NCBI RefSeq assembly: GCF_004005905.1 | Contig: NZ_SACO01000004.1 | Span: forward strand, 310,001 to 374,000 | DNA length: 64,000 nucleotides | DNA from: Novosphingobium umbonatum | GTDB lineage: Bacteria > Pseudomonadota > Alphaproteobacteria > Sphingomonadales > Sphingomonadaceae | Direction of reading: 5' to 3' | In this document: in pieces, positions 53,260 through 62,274 of the stretch | Layout of the letters: every line of letters starts with the position of its first letter | Position numbering within the stretch: the first letter of the stretch is position 1 | The notes under the pieces: model-generated | Told to the model about the DNA's origin: nothing | Seen by the model: the letters and a program-made list of their open reading frames with translations, nothing else | The model's database searches: none | Translations under genes and position numbers: made by a program

Positions 53260-54563
53260 TCGCACCCGAAATGGTGGGAGCCATCGGCATACTGCTGTTG
53301 CTGGCCATGCTGGCAGGCGGCATACCCATCGGCATTGGCCTGATGCTGGCCGGACTGGGCGGCATGGCTATCCTGATCTCGCCCGAAGCGGCGCTGATCA
53401 AGGGCGGTGTGGTTTCCTACGAAGTCATCTCCAAATATGAGCTGGGCGTGCTGCCGCTGTTCCTGCTGATGGCGCATATCTGCTTTGCCGCCGGGGCAAG
53501 CCGCGATTTCTTTGCCGTGGCGGCGCGATTTGTCGGACACAGGCGCGGCGGCCTGGCTTTGGCCTCGATCGGGGGCTGTGCGGGTTTTGGCGCCATCTCC
53601 GGTTCCTCGCTGGCCACAGTGGCCACCATTTCCTCGGTTGCTTTGCCAGAGATGCGCAAGGCTGGTTATCACCCCGGCTTTGCGGCAGGTGCCTTGGCGG
53701 CGGGCGGAACGCTGGGGTCTCTGGTGCCCCCATCGGGCGCGCTGATCGTGTTTGGCATCATTGCCGAACAATCCATCGGCAAGCTTTTCGCCGCCTCGCT
53801 CATCCCCGTGGCCACCCAAGCCATCTCCTATCTCGTCACCATCATCCTGCTATGCGCCTTCAACCCCGCGCTTGGCCCCGCCAGCACCCGCGCGCCATGG
53901 AGCGAGCGCCTGCGCGCGCTTGGCCGGATCGCGGATATTGTGGCGCTGATCACTTTCGTCATTGGCGGGCTGATGATTGGCTGGTTCACGCCGACCGAAG
54001 CCGCCTCGGTGGGCGTGATCGCCTCGCTTGGCCTGCTGGCCCTGCGCGGAGGCTTTACCTTGGCGGCCTTGCGCGAGGCGGTGCATGCCACCTTGCGCAC
54101 GGCGGGCATGATCTATGTGATCATCATTGGCGCGATGCTGTTCGCCACTTTCATCTCCATCACCGGCATTACCGAGGCCATGTCGGGCGCGGTGGTCGGC
54201 CTGCATGCCAGCCCTGTGATGGCGATTGTGGTGATGACTTTGGTGTTGCTCCTGTTGGGCAGCTTTCTGGACGGTGTGGCCCTCATGCTGCTCACCACCC
54301 CCATCTTCCTGCCGATTGCCGAGGCTTTGGGCTATAGTCCGATCTGGTTCGGCATCTTCCTCGTCCGCACGATGGAACTGGGCTTTGTCCACCCCCCGCT
54401 GGGCCTCAACATCTATGTGTTGCAGGGCGTGGCCAAGGATCTGTCGCTGGGCACGATCTTTCGCGGGGTGATCCCTTTCCTCTGCGCCGACTTCCTGCAT
54501 CTGGCCGCGATCATCGCCTTCCCCGCGATGGCGCTTTGGCTGCCCAAAGCGATGGGGGCATAA
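53256..54563 (+). CDS. TRAP transporter large permease subunit (DctM type)
   Basis: 435 residues from MIAPEMVGAIGILLLL, overlapping the DctQ gene by 4 nt. About 12 membrane segments with the DctM signatures: GIPIGIGLMLAGLGGMAI, the FLLMAHICFAAGASRDFF loop, GFGAISGSSLATVATISSVALPEM, AGGTLGSLVPPSGALIVFG and the C-terminal EALGYSPIWFGIF. It is the ion-coupled membrane channel of the TRAP system, working with the solute-binding lipoprotein encoded next. Confidence 0.92.
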   Translation: MIAPEMVGAIGILLLLAMLAGGIPIGIGLMLAGLGGMAILISPEAALIKGGVVSYEVISKYELGVLPLFLLMAHICFAAGASRDFFAVAARFVGHRRGGLALASIGGCAGFGAISGSSLATVATISSVALPEMRKAGYHPGFAAGALAAGGTLGSLVPPSGALIVFGIIAEQSIGKLFAASLIPVATQAISYLVTIILLCAFNPALGPASTRAPWSERLRALGRIADIVALITFVIGGLMIGWFTPTEAASVGVIASLGLLALRGGFTLAALREAVHATLRTAGMIYVIIIGAMLFATFISITGITEAMSGAVVGLHASPVMAIVVMTLVLLLLGSFLDGVALMLLTTPIFLPIAEALGYSPIWFGIFLVRTMELGFVHPPLGLNIYVLQGVAKDLSLGTIFRGVIPFLCADFLHLAAIIAFPAMALWLPKAMGA

Positions 54564-54564
54564 G

Positions 54565-55605
54565 ATGAAGAAGATCATCCTGATCGCCTGCGCTGCTCTG
54601 GCCGCCTGTTCGCCCCAGCCCACGCCCAAGGCGCAATATACGCTGACCTATGCCAGCCCCTATCCGCCCACCCATCCCTTCAGCCGCGCCGATACTGCGT
54701 GGATGAAGCAGGTGGAAAAGGACAGCGGCGGGCGGATCGCTTTCAAACCCTTCTGGGCCGGATCGCTCATTTCCTCCGACATGAGCATTTCGGAAATCCG
54801 CCATGGTCTGGCCGATATCGGCCTGATCACCCCCATCTACACCCGTGGCGGCGTGCATTTGCAACGCGCGCAGGCCGGTTTTTACGGCGGGGTCAAAACC
54901 ATGGAGGATCAGGTCACCATCTATGACTGTCTGGTCCCCCGTTTTCCGCAATTGTCCGCAGAGCTTTCCGGCCTGCATGTGCTGGCGGTGCAGGGAGGCA
55001 ATTTTCCCGGCCTGATGACCCGCAACAGGCCGGTGCGGACATTGGCCGATCTCAAAGGCCTGCGCCTGCGCACGCAAACCGATTCCATTGATGTGTTGCG
55101 CGCATTGGGCGCCGATCCGGTCAATATGCCCATGGCCGAAGTCTATTCCGCGCTCGCCAAGGGCGTGATCGACGGGGTGGTTGCCCCTGCTGACACGATC
55201 AAGAGCCTGCACTTCTCCGAAGTGGCGCATTATTTCACCACCCTGCGCCTCAGCCGTGGCGGCTACCCTGCCCGCGCCATGTCGGACCAGACCTGGCGCC
55301 GCCTGTCGCCTGATCTGCAACAGGTGCTGGAACAGTCCAAACCCAAGTGGGAAGCCGAGCTTAACGCCAACAATGCCCGCGCCGAAAAGGCTGGGCTGGC
55401 CTTTGCCAAGGATCACGGGGTGCAGATCATCCCCCTGCCTGCCGCCGATCAGGCCCGATTTGATGCTCTCTATAACCGCTTTGCGCTGGTTCAGGCGCGC
55501 CAGTTGAACGCCATGGGCATCGACGGCGAACCGGTATTCCGCGCGGCCCAAGCCCATATTGCCAGCGGCCAGACCCGCTGCACCAAGGAAGACAAGCATG
55601 ACTGA
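54565..55605 (+). CDS. TRAP transporter solute-binding lipoprotein (DctP type)
   Basis: 346 residues. The signal peptide IILIACAALAAC ends in a lipobox cysteine (LAAC), so the protein should be tethered to the membrane in the periplasm. The DctP fold is shown by LTYASPYPPTHPF, GRIAFKPFWAGSLIS, EIRHGLADIGLI, RTLADLKGLRLRTQ with the arginine that pairs with a carboxylate ligand, and VYSALAKGVIDGVV. The ligand is expected to be an organic acid, later activated by the CoA-transferase. Starts one base after the DctM stop. Confidence 0.91.
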   Translation: MKKIILIACAALAACSPQPTPKAQYTLTYASPYPPTHPFSRADTAWMKQVEKDSGGRIAFKPFWAGSLISSDMSISEIRHGLADIGLITPIYTRGGVHLQRAQAGFYGGVKTMEDQVTIYDCLVPRFPQLSAELSGLHVLAVQGGNFPGLMTRNRPVRTLADLKGLRLRTQTDSIDVLRALGADPVNMPMAEVYSALAKGVIDGVVAPADTIKSLHFSEVAHYFTTLRLSRGGYPARAMSDQTWRRLSPDLQQVLEQSKPKWEAELNANNARAEKAGLAFAKDHGVQIIPLPAADQARFDALYNRFALVQARQLNAMGIDGEPVFRAAQAHIASGQTRCTKEDKHD

Positions 55606-56851
55606 TAGCCAATCGCCCTTGATGGGCCGCCCGCTCGAAGGCCTCACCGTTCTGGACCTCACCCGCGCCTTGGCGGGGCCTTATGCCACGCTGCTGCTGG
55701 CCGGATTGGGCGCCAAAGTGATCAAGATCGAGGAACCGCAAGGCGGCGATCTGGCGCGGGAGAACAGCCCCTATCTGGGCCGTGACGGCATTATGGTTGA
55801 ACGCGCGCATGAGGATGACATTTCCCTGTCCCACCTCACCCGCGCGCGGGGCAAATATGGCGTCTCGCTCAATCTGAAGCGCGCCGAGGGCAAGGCGCTG
55901 TTCATGCAGCTGGTGGAAAAGGCCGATATCGTGGTGGAGAATTTCACCGCCGGCACGGCTGACCGGCTTGGCGTGGGCTATGAAGCCTGCGCCGCGATCA
56001 ACCCGCGCATCGTCTTTGCCTCGCTATCGGGCTTTGGCGCGACGGATCGCTCGGGCAAGGCGATGGATGTGATCATTCAGGCGCTGTCGGGCGCGATGTT
56101 CACCAGCGGCGAGCCGGGACATCCTCCGGTGCGGATCGGCATTCCCATTGCCGACATGCTGGCGCCGGTGTTCACTGTGATCGGCATTCTGGCCGCGATT
56201 GAACAACGCCACCGCACCGGCAAGGGGCAGCATGTGGACGTCTCCATGCTGGGCGCGCTGACCTCTTTTGTGGCGATTGAAAACTGGTCGGCCATGGCGG
56301 CGGCGGGGATGGAAGCGCGCACCGGCCTGACTGTCCAGCGCCTGTCGCCCTTTGGCGTGTTTGCCTGCGCGGACGGCTACGTAGCGGTGGTGGCGGTGCA
56401 TGAACCGCTGGCGCGCGGCTTGTTCGATGCGATGGGCCAGCCCGAACTGGCGCAGGACCCCCGTTTTTCCAACCGCGATTCCCGTGTTGCCAATGCCGAA
56501 GTGTTGGAGGCCACGATCAACGCATGGAGCAGCACTTTGCCCGTGACACAGGTTTGCCGCCTGCTCGAAGAACGCGGCGTGCCCGTGGCCCCCGTCCGCC
56601 ATCCCGAGGATGCACTGGTCGATCCGCGTGTGGTGGAAAGGCAGGAGACGATGGCGGTGGAACATCCCACCTATGGATCGAATGTCGATCTGCGCACGGC
56701 GGGTATTCCCATCCAGTTCTCCGCCGCCAGCACCGGATTTGACGATGCACTGCCGGTCCATATCGGCCAGCATAATGAGGATGTTTATGCCGATTTCCTC
56801 GGCCTTTCGCCGCAAGATGTGGCGGAGCTGAAAGCGCAAGGCGTGATCTGA
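55598..56851 (+). CDS. Family III CoA-transferase (CaiB/BaiF)
   Basis: 417 residues from MTDSQSPLMGRPLEG, overlapping the DctP gene by 8 nt. Visible family features: TVLDLTRALAGPYATLLLAGLGAKVIKIE at the N-terminus, YGVSLNLKRAEGKALFMQLVEKADIVVENFTAG, and the catalytic Asp in GKGQHVDVSMLGA. Such enzymes move CoA between carboxylic acids through an aspartyl-CoA intermediate, as in carnitine, benzylsuccinate or phenyllactate metabolism (the FldA role). It ends TGATG onto the dehydratase-like gene, so it probably forms the CoA ester used there. Confidence 0.92.
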   Translation: MTDSQSPLMGRPLEGLTVLDLTRALAGPYATLLLAGLGAKVIKIEEPQGGDLARENSPYLGRDGIMVERAHEDDISLSHLTRARGKYGVSLNLKRAEGKALFMQLVEKADIVVENFTAGTADRLGVGYEACAAINPRIVFASLSGFGATDRSGKAMDVIIQALSGAMFTSGEPGHPPVRIGIPIADMLAPVFTVIGILAAIEQRHRTGKGQHVDVSMLGALTSFVAIENWSAMAAAGMEARTGLTVQRLSPFGVFACADGYVAVVAVHEPLARGLFDAMGQPELAQDPRFSNRDSRVANAEVLEATINAWSSTLPVTQVCRLLEERGVPVAPVRHPEDALVDPRVVERQETMAVEHPTYGSNVDLRTAGIPIQFSAASTGFDDALPVHIGQHNEDVYADFLGLSPQDVAELKAQGVI

Positions 56852-59151
56852 TGCTCGAAACCCTGCTTGCCGCCTATGCCGATCCGGCCAGCGCGCCTGT
56901 ACGGGCGCCTCTCGTCCACACGCTGGGCTTTGATGCGCCACGCGCCGCGCTGCTGGGCGCCGGTTTCCAACCGCGCCGTCTAGTTGCCCCACGCCTTGCC
57001 GCCACGCCCCGCGCCGATGCGGTGATGGGGCAAGCCGCTATGGGCCACCGCGGCAAATGCCTGCTCGAAGCCTTGCTGGCATGGGATGATGCTCCGCTGC
57101 TGATGACCGCGGCCGATGGCGATCAGGCCCAGATCTTTGCCGCCCTGCGCGAATTGGGTCGTCAGGGAGAACCTGTGCCCAAGGCGATGCATTTCCTCGA
57201 CCTTTTGCATCAAAACCGCGCCGGCTCACACGCCTATAATGCCGCGCGACTGGCGCAGATGGAGGCATGGCTGGCCAGCCTGTCAGGCGCTGCTCCCATG
57301 GTCGAGGCAGCGACCTGGCTGCCACGTCAAACCCGCCTGCTCGATGCCTTGGGTGAGGCGCGGCGGCGGGGGAAGATCAGCGGCAGCCATGCTTTGGCCG
57401 TCATCGGCGCGTCTGCCATCCTGCATCCCCTCGATTACAATTCTGCACTCGAAGAACTCTTGACCGAACTGGCCAGCGCGCCCTCCATCACCGCCAAACG
57501 CCTGTTCATCACCGGCACCCCGCATGAGGGCCACGAACTCTATCAAGCCATCGAAGCCGAGGATTGGCTGATCGTGGGCGAAGACCAGGCATGGGGTCAG
57601 CCATTCGCCCATGGCCCCGTCCCGCCGCGCATCGATATGGACAGCGGGCGCAGGATTGCCGCCGCCGCTTCGGCCTGCGGAGCCGAAGCCATATTGCATC
57701 TGGCCATTGGCGGGGATGAAGCCGCGCCTTGGCAAGAGGCCGCCATCCACCGCGCGCTGCCTGAGGGCATGGGCTTCACCAGCATCCGCTGCAACGCGCT
57801 GCCCGATGAAAGCTTCGCCCGCAAACTGCGCGGCGAGGCCGAACCGCCCCGCCCACCAAAACAAACCCGCCCCGCCCCGCCCAAGGGCGAGAAACGTAGC
57901 CGCAAATCGCTGGAATCTGTGGCCAGTTTCAACGCCTATCAACGCGCATGGTTCACGGGCCTGCGCGAGCAAGTCGCCAAGGGCAGCCCCTTTGCCATGG
58001 TCAATGCCAATGCTCCGCAGGAAATCCTGCGCGCCATGGATATCCCCTTTGTGGTCAACCAATGGTGGGCCTCGATTGTGGCGGCCAAACAGCAATCGGG
58101 CCGCTATGCTGGCTTGCTGCGCAACCACCACTATCCCGCCAATGTCGAAGCCTATTCCGCGCAAGGCATTGCCGCCGCCATGGACGAGGATGCGGAAAAC
58201 GCGCCTTGGGGTGGATTGCCCAAGCCCGATTTCCTCCACGCCGTCGCCACCAGCGAGCCAACCGCCCGCCTCTTTGCCGAATGGGCGCAAGTGACCGGCG
58301 CGCAAAGCTATGTCTATGAAAAGAGCAATGACCCCCGCCCCGATCTCTATGGCGACTGGTGGGCGCGCCTGCCCGATGGCTGGGAAGAAGCGCTGGAAGC
58401 AGAGCGCATTGACCTGATGACGGCGGAACTGCGCGAGGTGATCGCCCAGATCGAGGCGCGAACCGGCAAAAGCTTTGACGAGGCCCGTTTCCGCGCGGTG
58501 ATGGAATTGGTGAACGAGCAGGAGGACTATTACCGCCGCACCCGCGATTTGATCGCCCGCACGATCCCCGCCCCGATCGGCATCGTCGATTCCATGCCCG
58601 CCACCATGGTGCCGCAATGGCATCGCGGCACGGTATGGGCGCGCGATGCGGCCAAGGCGTTTTACGAGGAGGTGCAGGCGCGCGTCGATGCAGGCCTTGC
58701 CGCATGCCCGCAGGAACGCACCCGCCTGATGTGGGTGGGACGCGGGTTATGGAGCGAAATGGGCTTTTACCAGAAATGGGAAGAGAGCCATGGCGCGGTC
58801 TTTGTATGGTCGATGTATCTGGCGCTGGCCGCCGATGGCTACATCCGCAACATCGATGGCAAGAACGCCCTGCGGGCCCTCGCCTCGCGCTGCATCACCA
58901 TGGGCGATGAATTGCGCATGCCGACATGGGCAGGCCCATGGTATGTGCATGAGGCGCAGACCCATGCGATTGATGGGGTGGTGGCCTTGGCCGATGCGGA
59001 CCCCTTTGTGGTGCGGGCCTTGCGGGCTGCGGGCTTTCCGGTGCTGGAACTGGCCGCCGATAATTTCAGCCGTGAAGGCGAGGATGGTTTGGCCATCGAG
59101 GCGGCCATCACCGGCTTTATCGAAAGCCTGCCGGAAAGGCCGCGCGCATGA
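56851..59151 (+). CDS. Fused 2-hydroxyacyl-CoA dehydratase-like protein (HgdAB/FldBC type), 766 residues
   Basis: The two halves each resemble one subunit of the 2-hydroxyacyl-CoA dehydratase/benzoyl-CoA reductase BC family (normally about 380-430 residues). N half, about 1-330: PLVHTLGFDAPRAALLGAGFQP, DYNSALEELLTEL near 195, RLFITGTPHEGHELYQAIE near 217 and DWLIVGEDQAWGQPF. C half, about 355-766: ANAPQEILRAMDIP, LREVIAQIEARTGKSFDEARFRAVMELVNE near 527-556, and LMWVGRGLW near 626. Only five cysteines occur (about 70, 276, 314, 619, 681); the usual three per subunit that bind [4Fe-4S] are not at their positions in the C half. A proline/lysine-rich linker lies near 330-352. No ATP-dependent activator gene is in the window. 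Substrate and reaction unknown. Confidence 0.82.
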   Translation: MLETLLAAYADPASAPVRAPLVHTLGFDAPRAALLGAGFQPRRLVAPRLAATPRADAVMGQAAMGHRGKCLLEALLAWDDAPLLMTAADGDQAQIFAALRELGRQGEPVPKAMHFLDLLHQNRAGSHAYNAARLAQMEAWLASLSGAAPMVEAATWLPRQTRLLDALGEARRRGKISGSHALAVIGASAILHPLDYNSALEELLTELASAPSITAKRLFITGTPHEGHELYQAIEAEDWLIVGEDQAWGQPFAHGPVPPRIDMDSGRRIAAAASACGAEAILHLAIGGDEAAPWQEAAIHRALPEGMGFTSIRCNALPDESFARKLRGEAEPPRPPKQTRPAPPKGEKRSRKSLESVASFNAYQRAWFTGLREQVAKGSPFAMVNANAPQEILRAMDIPFVVNQWWASIVAAKQQSGRYAGLLRNHHYPANVEAYSAQGIAAAMDEDAENAPWGGLPKPDFLHAVATSEPTARLFAEWAQVTGAQSYVYEKSNDPRPDLYGDWWARLPDGWEEALEAERIDLMTAELREVIAQIEARTGKSFDEARFRAVMELVNEQEDYYRRTRDLIARTIPAPIGIVDSMPATMVPQWHRGTVWARDAAKAFYEEVQARVDAGLAACPQERTRLMWVGRGLWSEMGFYQKWEESHGAVFVWSMYLALAADGYIRNIDGKNALRALASRCITMGDELRMPTWAGPWYVHEAQTHAIDGVVALADADPFVVRALRAAGFPVLELAADNFSREGEDGLAIEAAITGFIESLPERPRA

Positions 59152-60236
59152 GTGCCACCCGCATCCTGCTGCTGGGCGATCTCATTCTGGATGTGCCAGA
59201 GCCTGACCATTGGTTGTCGGGCATCGCCCCCATCCTGCGCGGCGGGGACGTGGTGATCGGCCATCTGGAAGTGCCCTATACCCACTGCACCGATGAGGTG
59301 GCGGGTGATGTGCCCGCCCCCGGTGCCAATCCGGACCATCTGGCCGCGATAGCCCGCGCAGGCGTCACGGCAGTCAGCATGGCGGGCAACCATATGATGG
59401 ATTGCGGGGCGCAAGGTCTGGCCGATACAATCACGGGGCTGGATGCTGTCGGCCTGGCCCATGCCGGTGCGGGCAAGGATCTGGCCTCGGCCAGAGCGCC
59501 TGCGATGCTGAAGGCGGGCGCACGAACCATCGCGCTGCTCAGCTATAATTGCGTGGGGCCGGAGCTGAGCTGGGCAGGCCCCGACAGCGCCGGATGCGCC
59601 TATGTACGGGTCACGCCAGAGGATGGCAGCGCAAGCCGCCCGCAGGCCGATTTGCGCCACATCGACGCCGCCTCGCTGGCCGGGATGCAGGCCGATATTA
59701 CCGCCGCCAAGGCCAAGGCCGATCTGGTGATTGTGGCTCTGCACAAAGGGATCACGCATAGGCCCTCCGAACTGGCCAACTATGAAAGGCCGCTGGCCGC
59801 CGCTGCGGTAGAGGCGGGCGCGGATGTGGTGGTGGGACACCATGCCCATATTGCGCGCGGCATGGAAATGCTGGGCAAGGCACCGGTCTATCACGGTTTG
59901 GGCAATGGCTGCGTGGTCACCCATGCCCTGTCCCCCGCGCAGGACCACCCCGCCCGCGCCGAATGGGTGGAGCGGCGCAAGGCCATGTTCGGTTTTGAAC
60001 CCGACCCCGCCTATCCGCTGGCCCCGTTCCATCCCGAGGCGGTAAACGGTCTGATCGGGGAATTGCTATGGCATGAGGATGGCAGGCTGGAAGCAGGCTT
60101 TATCCCCATCTGGTTTGCCCCGCCGGGCAGACCCGAAGCGGCAGGGGAGAAAGCGGGCGCGATTGCCTCCTATCTCGACAGGATCGGGCAACAGGCGGGC
60201 CTGCCGCCGCTAAGCTTTGCTTGCCGAGAGGGTTAG
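59148..60236 (+). CDS. CapA-like metallophosphatase-fold enzyme (cytoplasmic)
   Basis: 362 residues from MSATRILLLGDLILD, overlapping the dehydratase-like gene as ATGA. Metal-site motifs are present: LLGDLILDVPEPD, IGHLEVPYTH, MAGNHMMDCG, VALHKGITHRP and VGHHAHIARG. There is no signal peptide, unlike many capsule CapA proteins. As the last gene of the TRAP/CoA-transferase unit it probably hydrolyses a substrate or product of that pathway. The same family opens the unit at 42347-43474. Its stop overlaps the convergent glycoside hydrolase gene by 4 nt. Confidence 0.85.
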   Translation: MSATRILLLGDLILDVPEPDHWLSGIAPILRGGDVVIGHLEVPYTHCTDEVAGDVPAPGANPDHLAAIARAGVTAVSMAGNHMMDCGAQGLADTITGLDAVGLAHAGAGKDLASARAPAMLKAGARTIALLSYNCVGPELSWAGPDSAGCAYVRVTPEDGSASRPQADLRHIDAASLAGMQADITAAKAKADLVIVALHKGITHRPSELANYERPLAAAAVEAGADVVVGHHAHIARGMEMLGKAPVYHGLGNGCVVTHALSPAQDHPARAEWVERRKAMFGFEPDPAYPLAPFHPEAVNGLIGELLWHEDGRLEAGFIPIWFAPPGRPEAAGEKAGAIASYLDRIGQQAGLPPLSFACREG

Positions 60237-62272
60237 AACAATTTGGCCTCGACCAGACGGATCTGCCCCGCGCCCTTGCGCAGGGAGAGGCGAACAGCCT
60301 CGACCTTGCGGGGGCGCCATGCAAGGGGGCTCACCGATTGATCGCTTGATCCAAGGCGCCCTGCATCCTGCCATCGACCGCCTATCCGCAACTGCACTTG
60401 GACCTCGCGCGGCAGGGCCAACCCATCGCCTTGGCCAAAGGCCAGTTCTGCACGCCCCAGCATCGTCGGGCGTTCGAGCGCGATCTCGAACCATTCCTGC
60501 GGCTCAGGGCCTGTGCTGTCCCAACCATTGGGCAATTCGGCAAAGAAGCTGATCCGCCCGTCGACGGCCTCATGCAGCTTCTCCGGCGCGGCACCGCTGG
60601 AGGCGGAGAGATGTGGCCAACCATCGCGCTGCAATTGCACCGCCTTGTTGATCGGCGCGACGATGGCGGGATTGGCGCGCGGCAACAGGCGCAGATGCAG
60701 CGCCCCCAGATCGGGGCGCGAGGCGGCCAGCTTGCCATCGACATAGGCGCGCAGCCCCTTGCCATGATGGAAATGCCCGCCATCCTGATCATAGGTCAGC
60801 GTGATCAGATGGCCATGATAGGGCACGTCCTGCAACGCGAACCAATCCAGCCCTCCCCTGGGCAGCAGCGGATCGAGCCGCAGATCAGCCCCTGATGCCG
60901 GAACAATCCCCGCAAGGCCCGTGATGACCAGATCATTGAAGCCGGAATGGAAATAATGGTGGCTGCGCGCCAGACCGACAATCGGCTTGCCGGTGGCCGG
61001 ATCGTAATCCTCCTCCAGATCGAGCCGCCCGCCTTGCCCATGCAAAGCGGCATATTGGCGCAAGAGGCGGAAATAATCGCCGCGCGTGACGGGTGCGTCC
61101 TTGCGGGCATGCAACAGGCGCTCCATCGCCATCAGGGCCTGCGTCGTCTGAAACGGCCAGACAGGCCCGTTCCACTGGCATTCGGGCAGGCCGGTGGCTT
61201 TGTCATAGCGATATTGGCGCATGTAATAGGGGTAGGAAGGTTCGGCTGTACGCAGGCCATAGGCGCCAGCCAATCCATCGGGATCGCGCAAATGGGCCCA
61301 TGCGGCGTCATACTGCCGCTCTTGGCCCAAAACGCCATAGGCCCATGGCAGATAGCCCACCAATTCACGCGCCGGTGTCTGGTCCCATGCCTGCACATGT
61401 TCGTTGCCAGAGCGATAGCGGTCGACGAAATGCTGGAGCTTTTCGCTCCAGAGGGCGCGCAGCAGGCTTTGCTTGATCGCCTCGGCCTTTTGGGCATAAG
61501 CGGCTGCCGTAATCCTGTCCCCCGCCAGCCCCGCAATCCGGCTGATCGCTGTGGCATTGGCCGCCATATAGCTGTTAATCGAGGGGCGGAAGGCATGGCC
61601 GCCAAAGAAGCCATCCTTGCCGCCCGAAGCCTCGATCGAGGCTACCGAATATTCGGTAGCGTCCAGCAAAGGCTCTATCCAATAGAGCCCACGCGCGGGG
61701 TCAAAATGATCATCCCATTGCGCGAATACATGCTCCATCACGCCCAGATGACGGGTCGCGCCTTTGCGGTCGCCATCGACCAGATAGCGCGCCCAGACGG
61801 CGTCAGCGATGGCCTCGCTGAAATGGCGGTCATTGCCGCCGCCGCGATAAAGGAAGGTGATATAATCATCGGCATAGCGCCGGTCGCGCAGCCAGCGCCC
61901 TTCGTAGAGGTGGAAGCCGGTGGCATCGTTCAAACTGGCATAGGGTTCGCGTTGCCAGCCAACATCGTCAAAGAATTCGGTGCTGATCATCCCCCAGCGG
62001 CCCAGATCGCGCTGATGCGCGCGGAACAAAGCCCAGCGATAATACCAGACCGCATCCAGTGCAGGGTCCGAACTGGCGAAAAGCGGGATCTTGCCCGCAT
62101 ACCATGCCGCATCCCCGCCATAGCGGCGGGCCAAGGTTGACGCCTGATCAATAGGCGGCTCAGCTCCGATGGATCCCGTTGCGGCGCATAGGGCGGCCGA
62201 GGCCAACCCTATGCGCCACAGCCACGCTCCGGCCCGCCTGCGGTGGGGGCGGCGATGGCCGGAGCGGGCCAT
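60233..62272 (-). CDS. Exported MGH1-like glycoside hydrolase with a C-terminal F5/8-type domain
   Basis: 679 residues. The N-terminus is basic (SGHRRPHRRRAGAW) then hydrophobic, ending near GSIGA, a signal peptide. Residues about 40-470 form an (alpha/alpha)6-type core: DPALDAVWYYRWALFRAHQRD, FHLYEGRWLRDRRYADDYITF, NSYMAANATAISRIAGLAGD, PECQWNGPVWPFQTTQALMAM and GLARSHHYFHSGFND with acidic residues that could be catalytic. The C-terminal about 130 residues look like a discoidin/F5/8-type carbohydrate-binding domain (WPHLSASSGAAPEKLHEAVDG). It starts 2 nt after the receptor stop, so the receptor and this enzyme form a glycan-use pair. Confidence 0.72.
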   Translation of the reverse strand: MARSGHRRPHRRRAGAWLWRIGLASAALCAATGSIGAEPPIDQASTLARRYGGDAAWYAGKIPLFASSDPALDAVWYYRWALFRAHQRDLGRWGMISTEFFDDVGWQREPYASLNDATGFHLYEGRWLRDRRYADDYITFLYRGGGNDRHFSEAIADAVWARYLVDGDRKGATRHLGVMEHVFAQWDDHFDPARGLYWIEPLLDATEYSVASIEASGGKDGFFGGHAFRPSINSYMAANATAISRIAGLAGDRITAAAYAQKAEAIKQSLLRALWSEKLQHFVDRYRSGNEHVQAWDQTPARELVGYLPWAYGVLGQERQYDAAWAHLRDPDGLAGAYGLRTAEPSYPYYMRQYRYDKATGLPECQWNGPVWPFQTTQALMAMERLLHARKDAPVTRGDYFRLLRQYAALHGQGGRLDLEEDYDPATGKPIVGLARSHHYFHSGFNDLVITGLAGIVPASGADLRLDPLLPRGGLDWFALQDVPYHGHLITLTYDQDGGHFHHGKGLRAYVDGKLAASRPDLGALHLRLLPRANPAIVAPINKAVQLQRDGWPHLSASSGAAPEKLHEAVDGRISFFAELPNGWDSTGPEPQEWFEIALERPTMLGRAELAFGQGDGLALPREVQVQLRIGGRWQDAGRLGSSDQSVSPLAWRPRKVEAVRLSLRKGAGQIRLVEAKLF

Positions 62273-62274
62273 GC

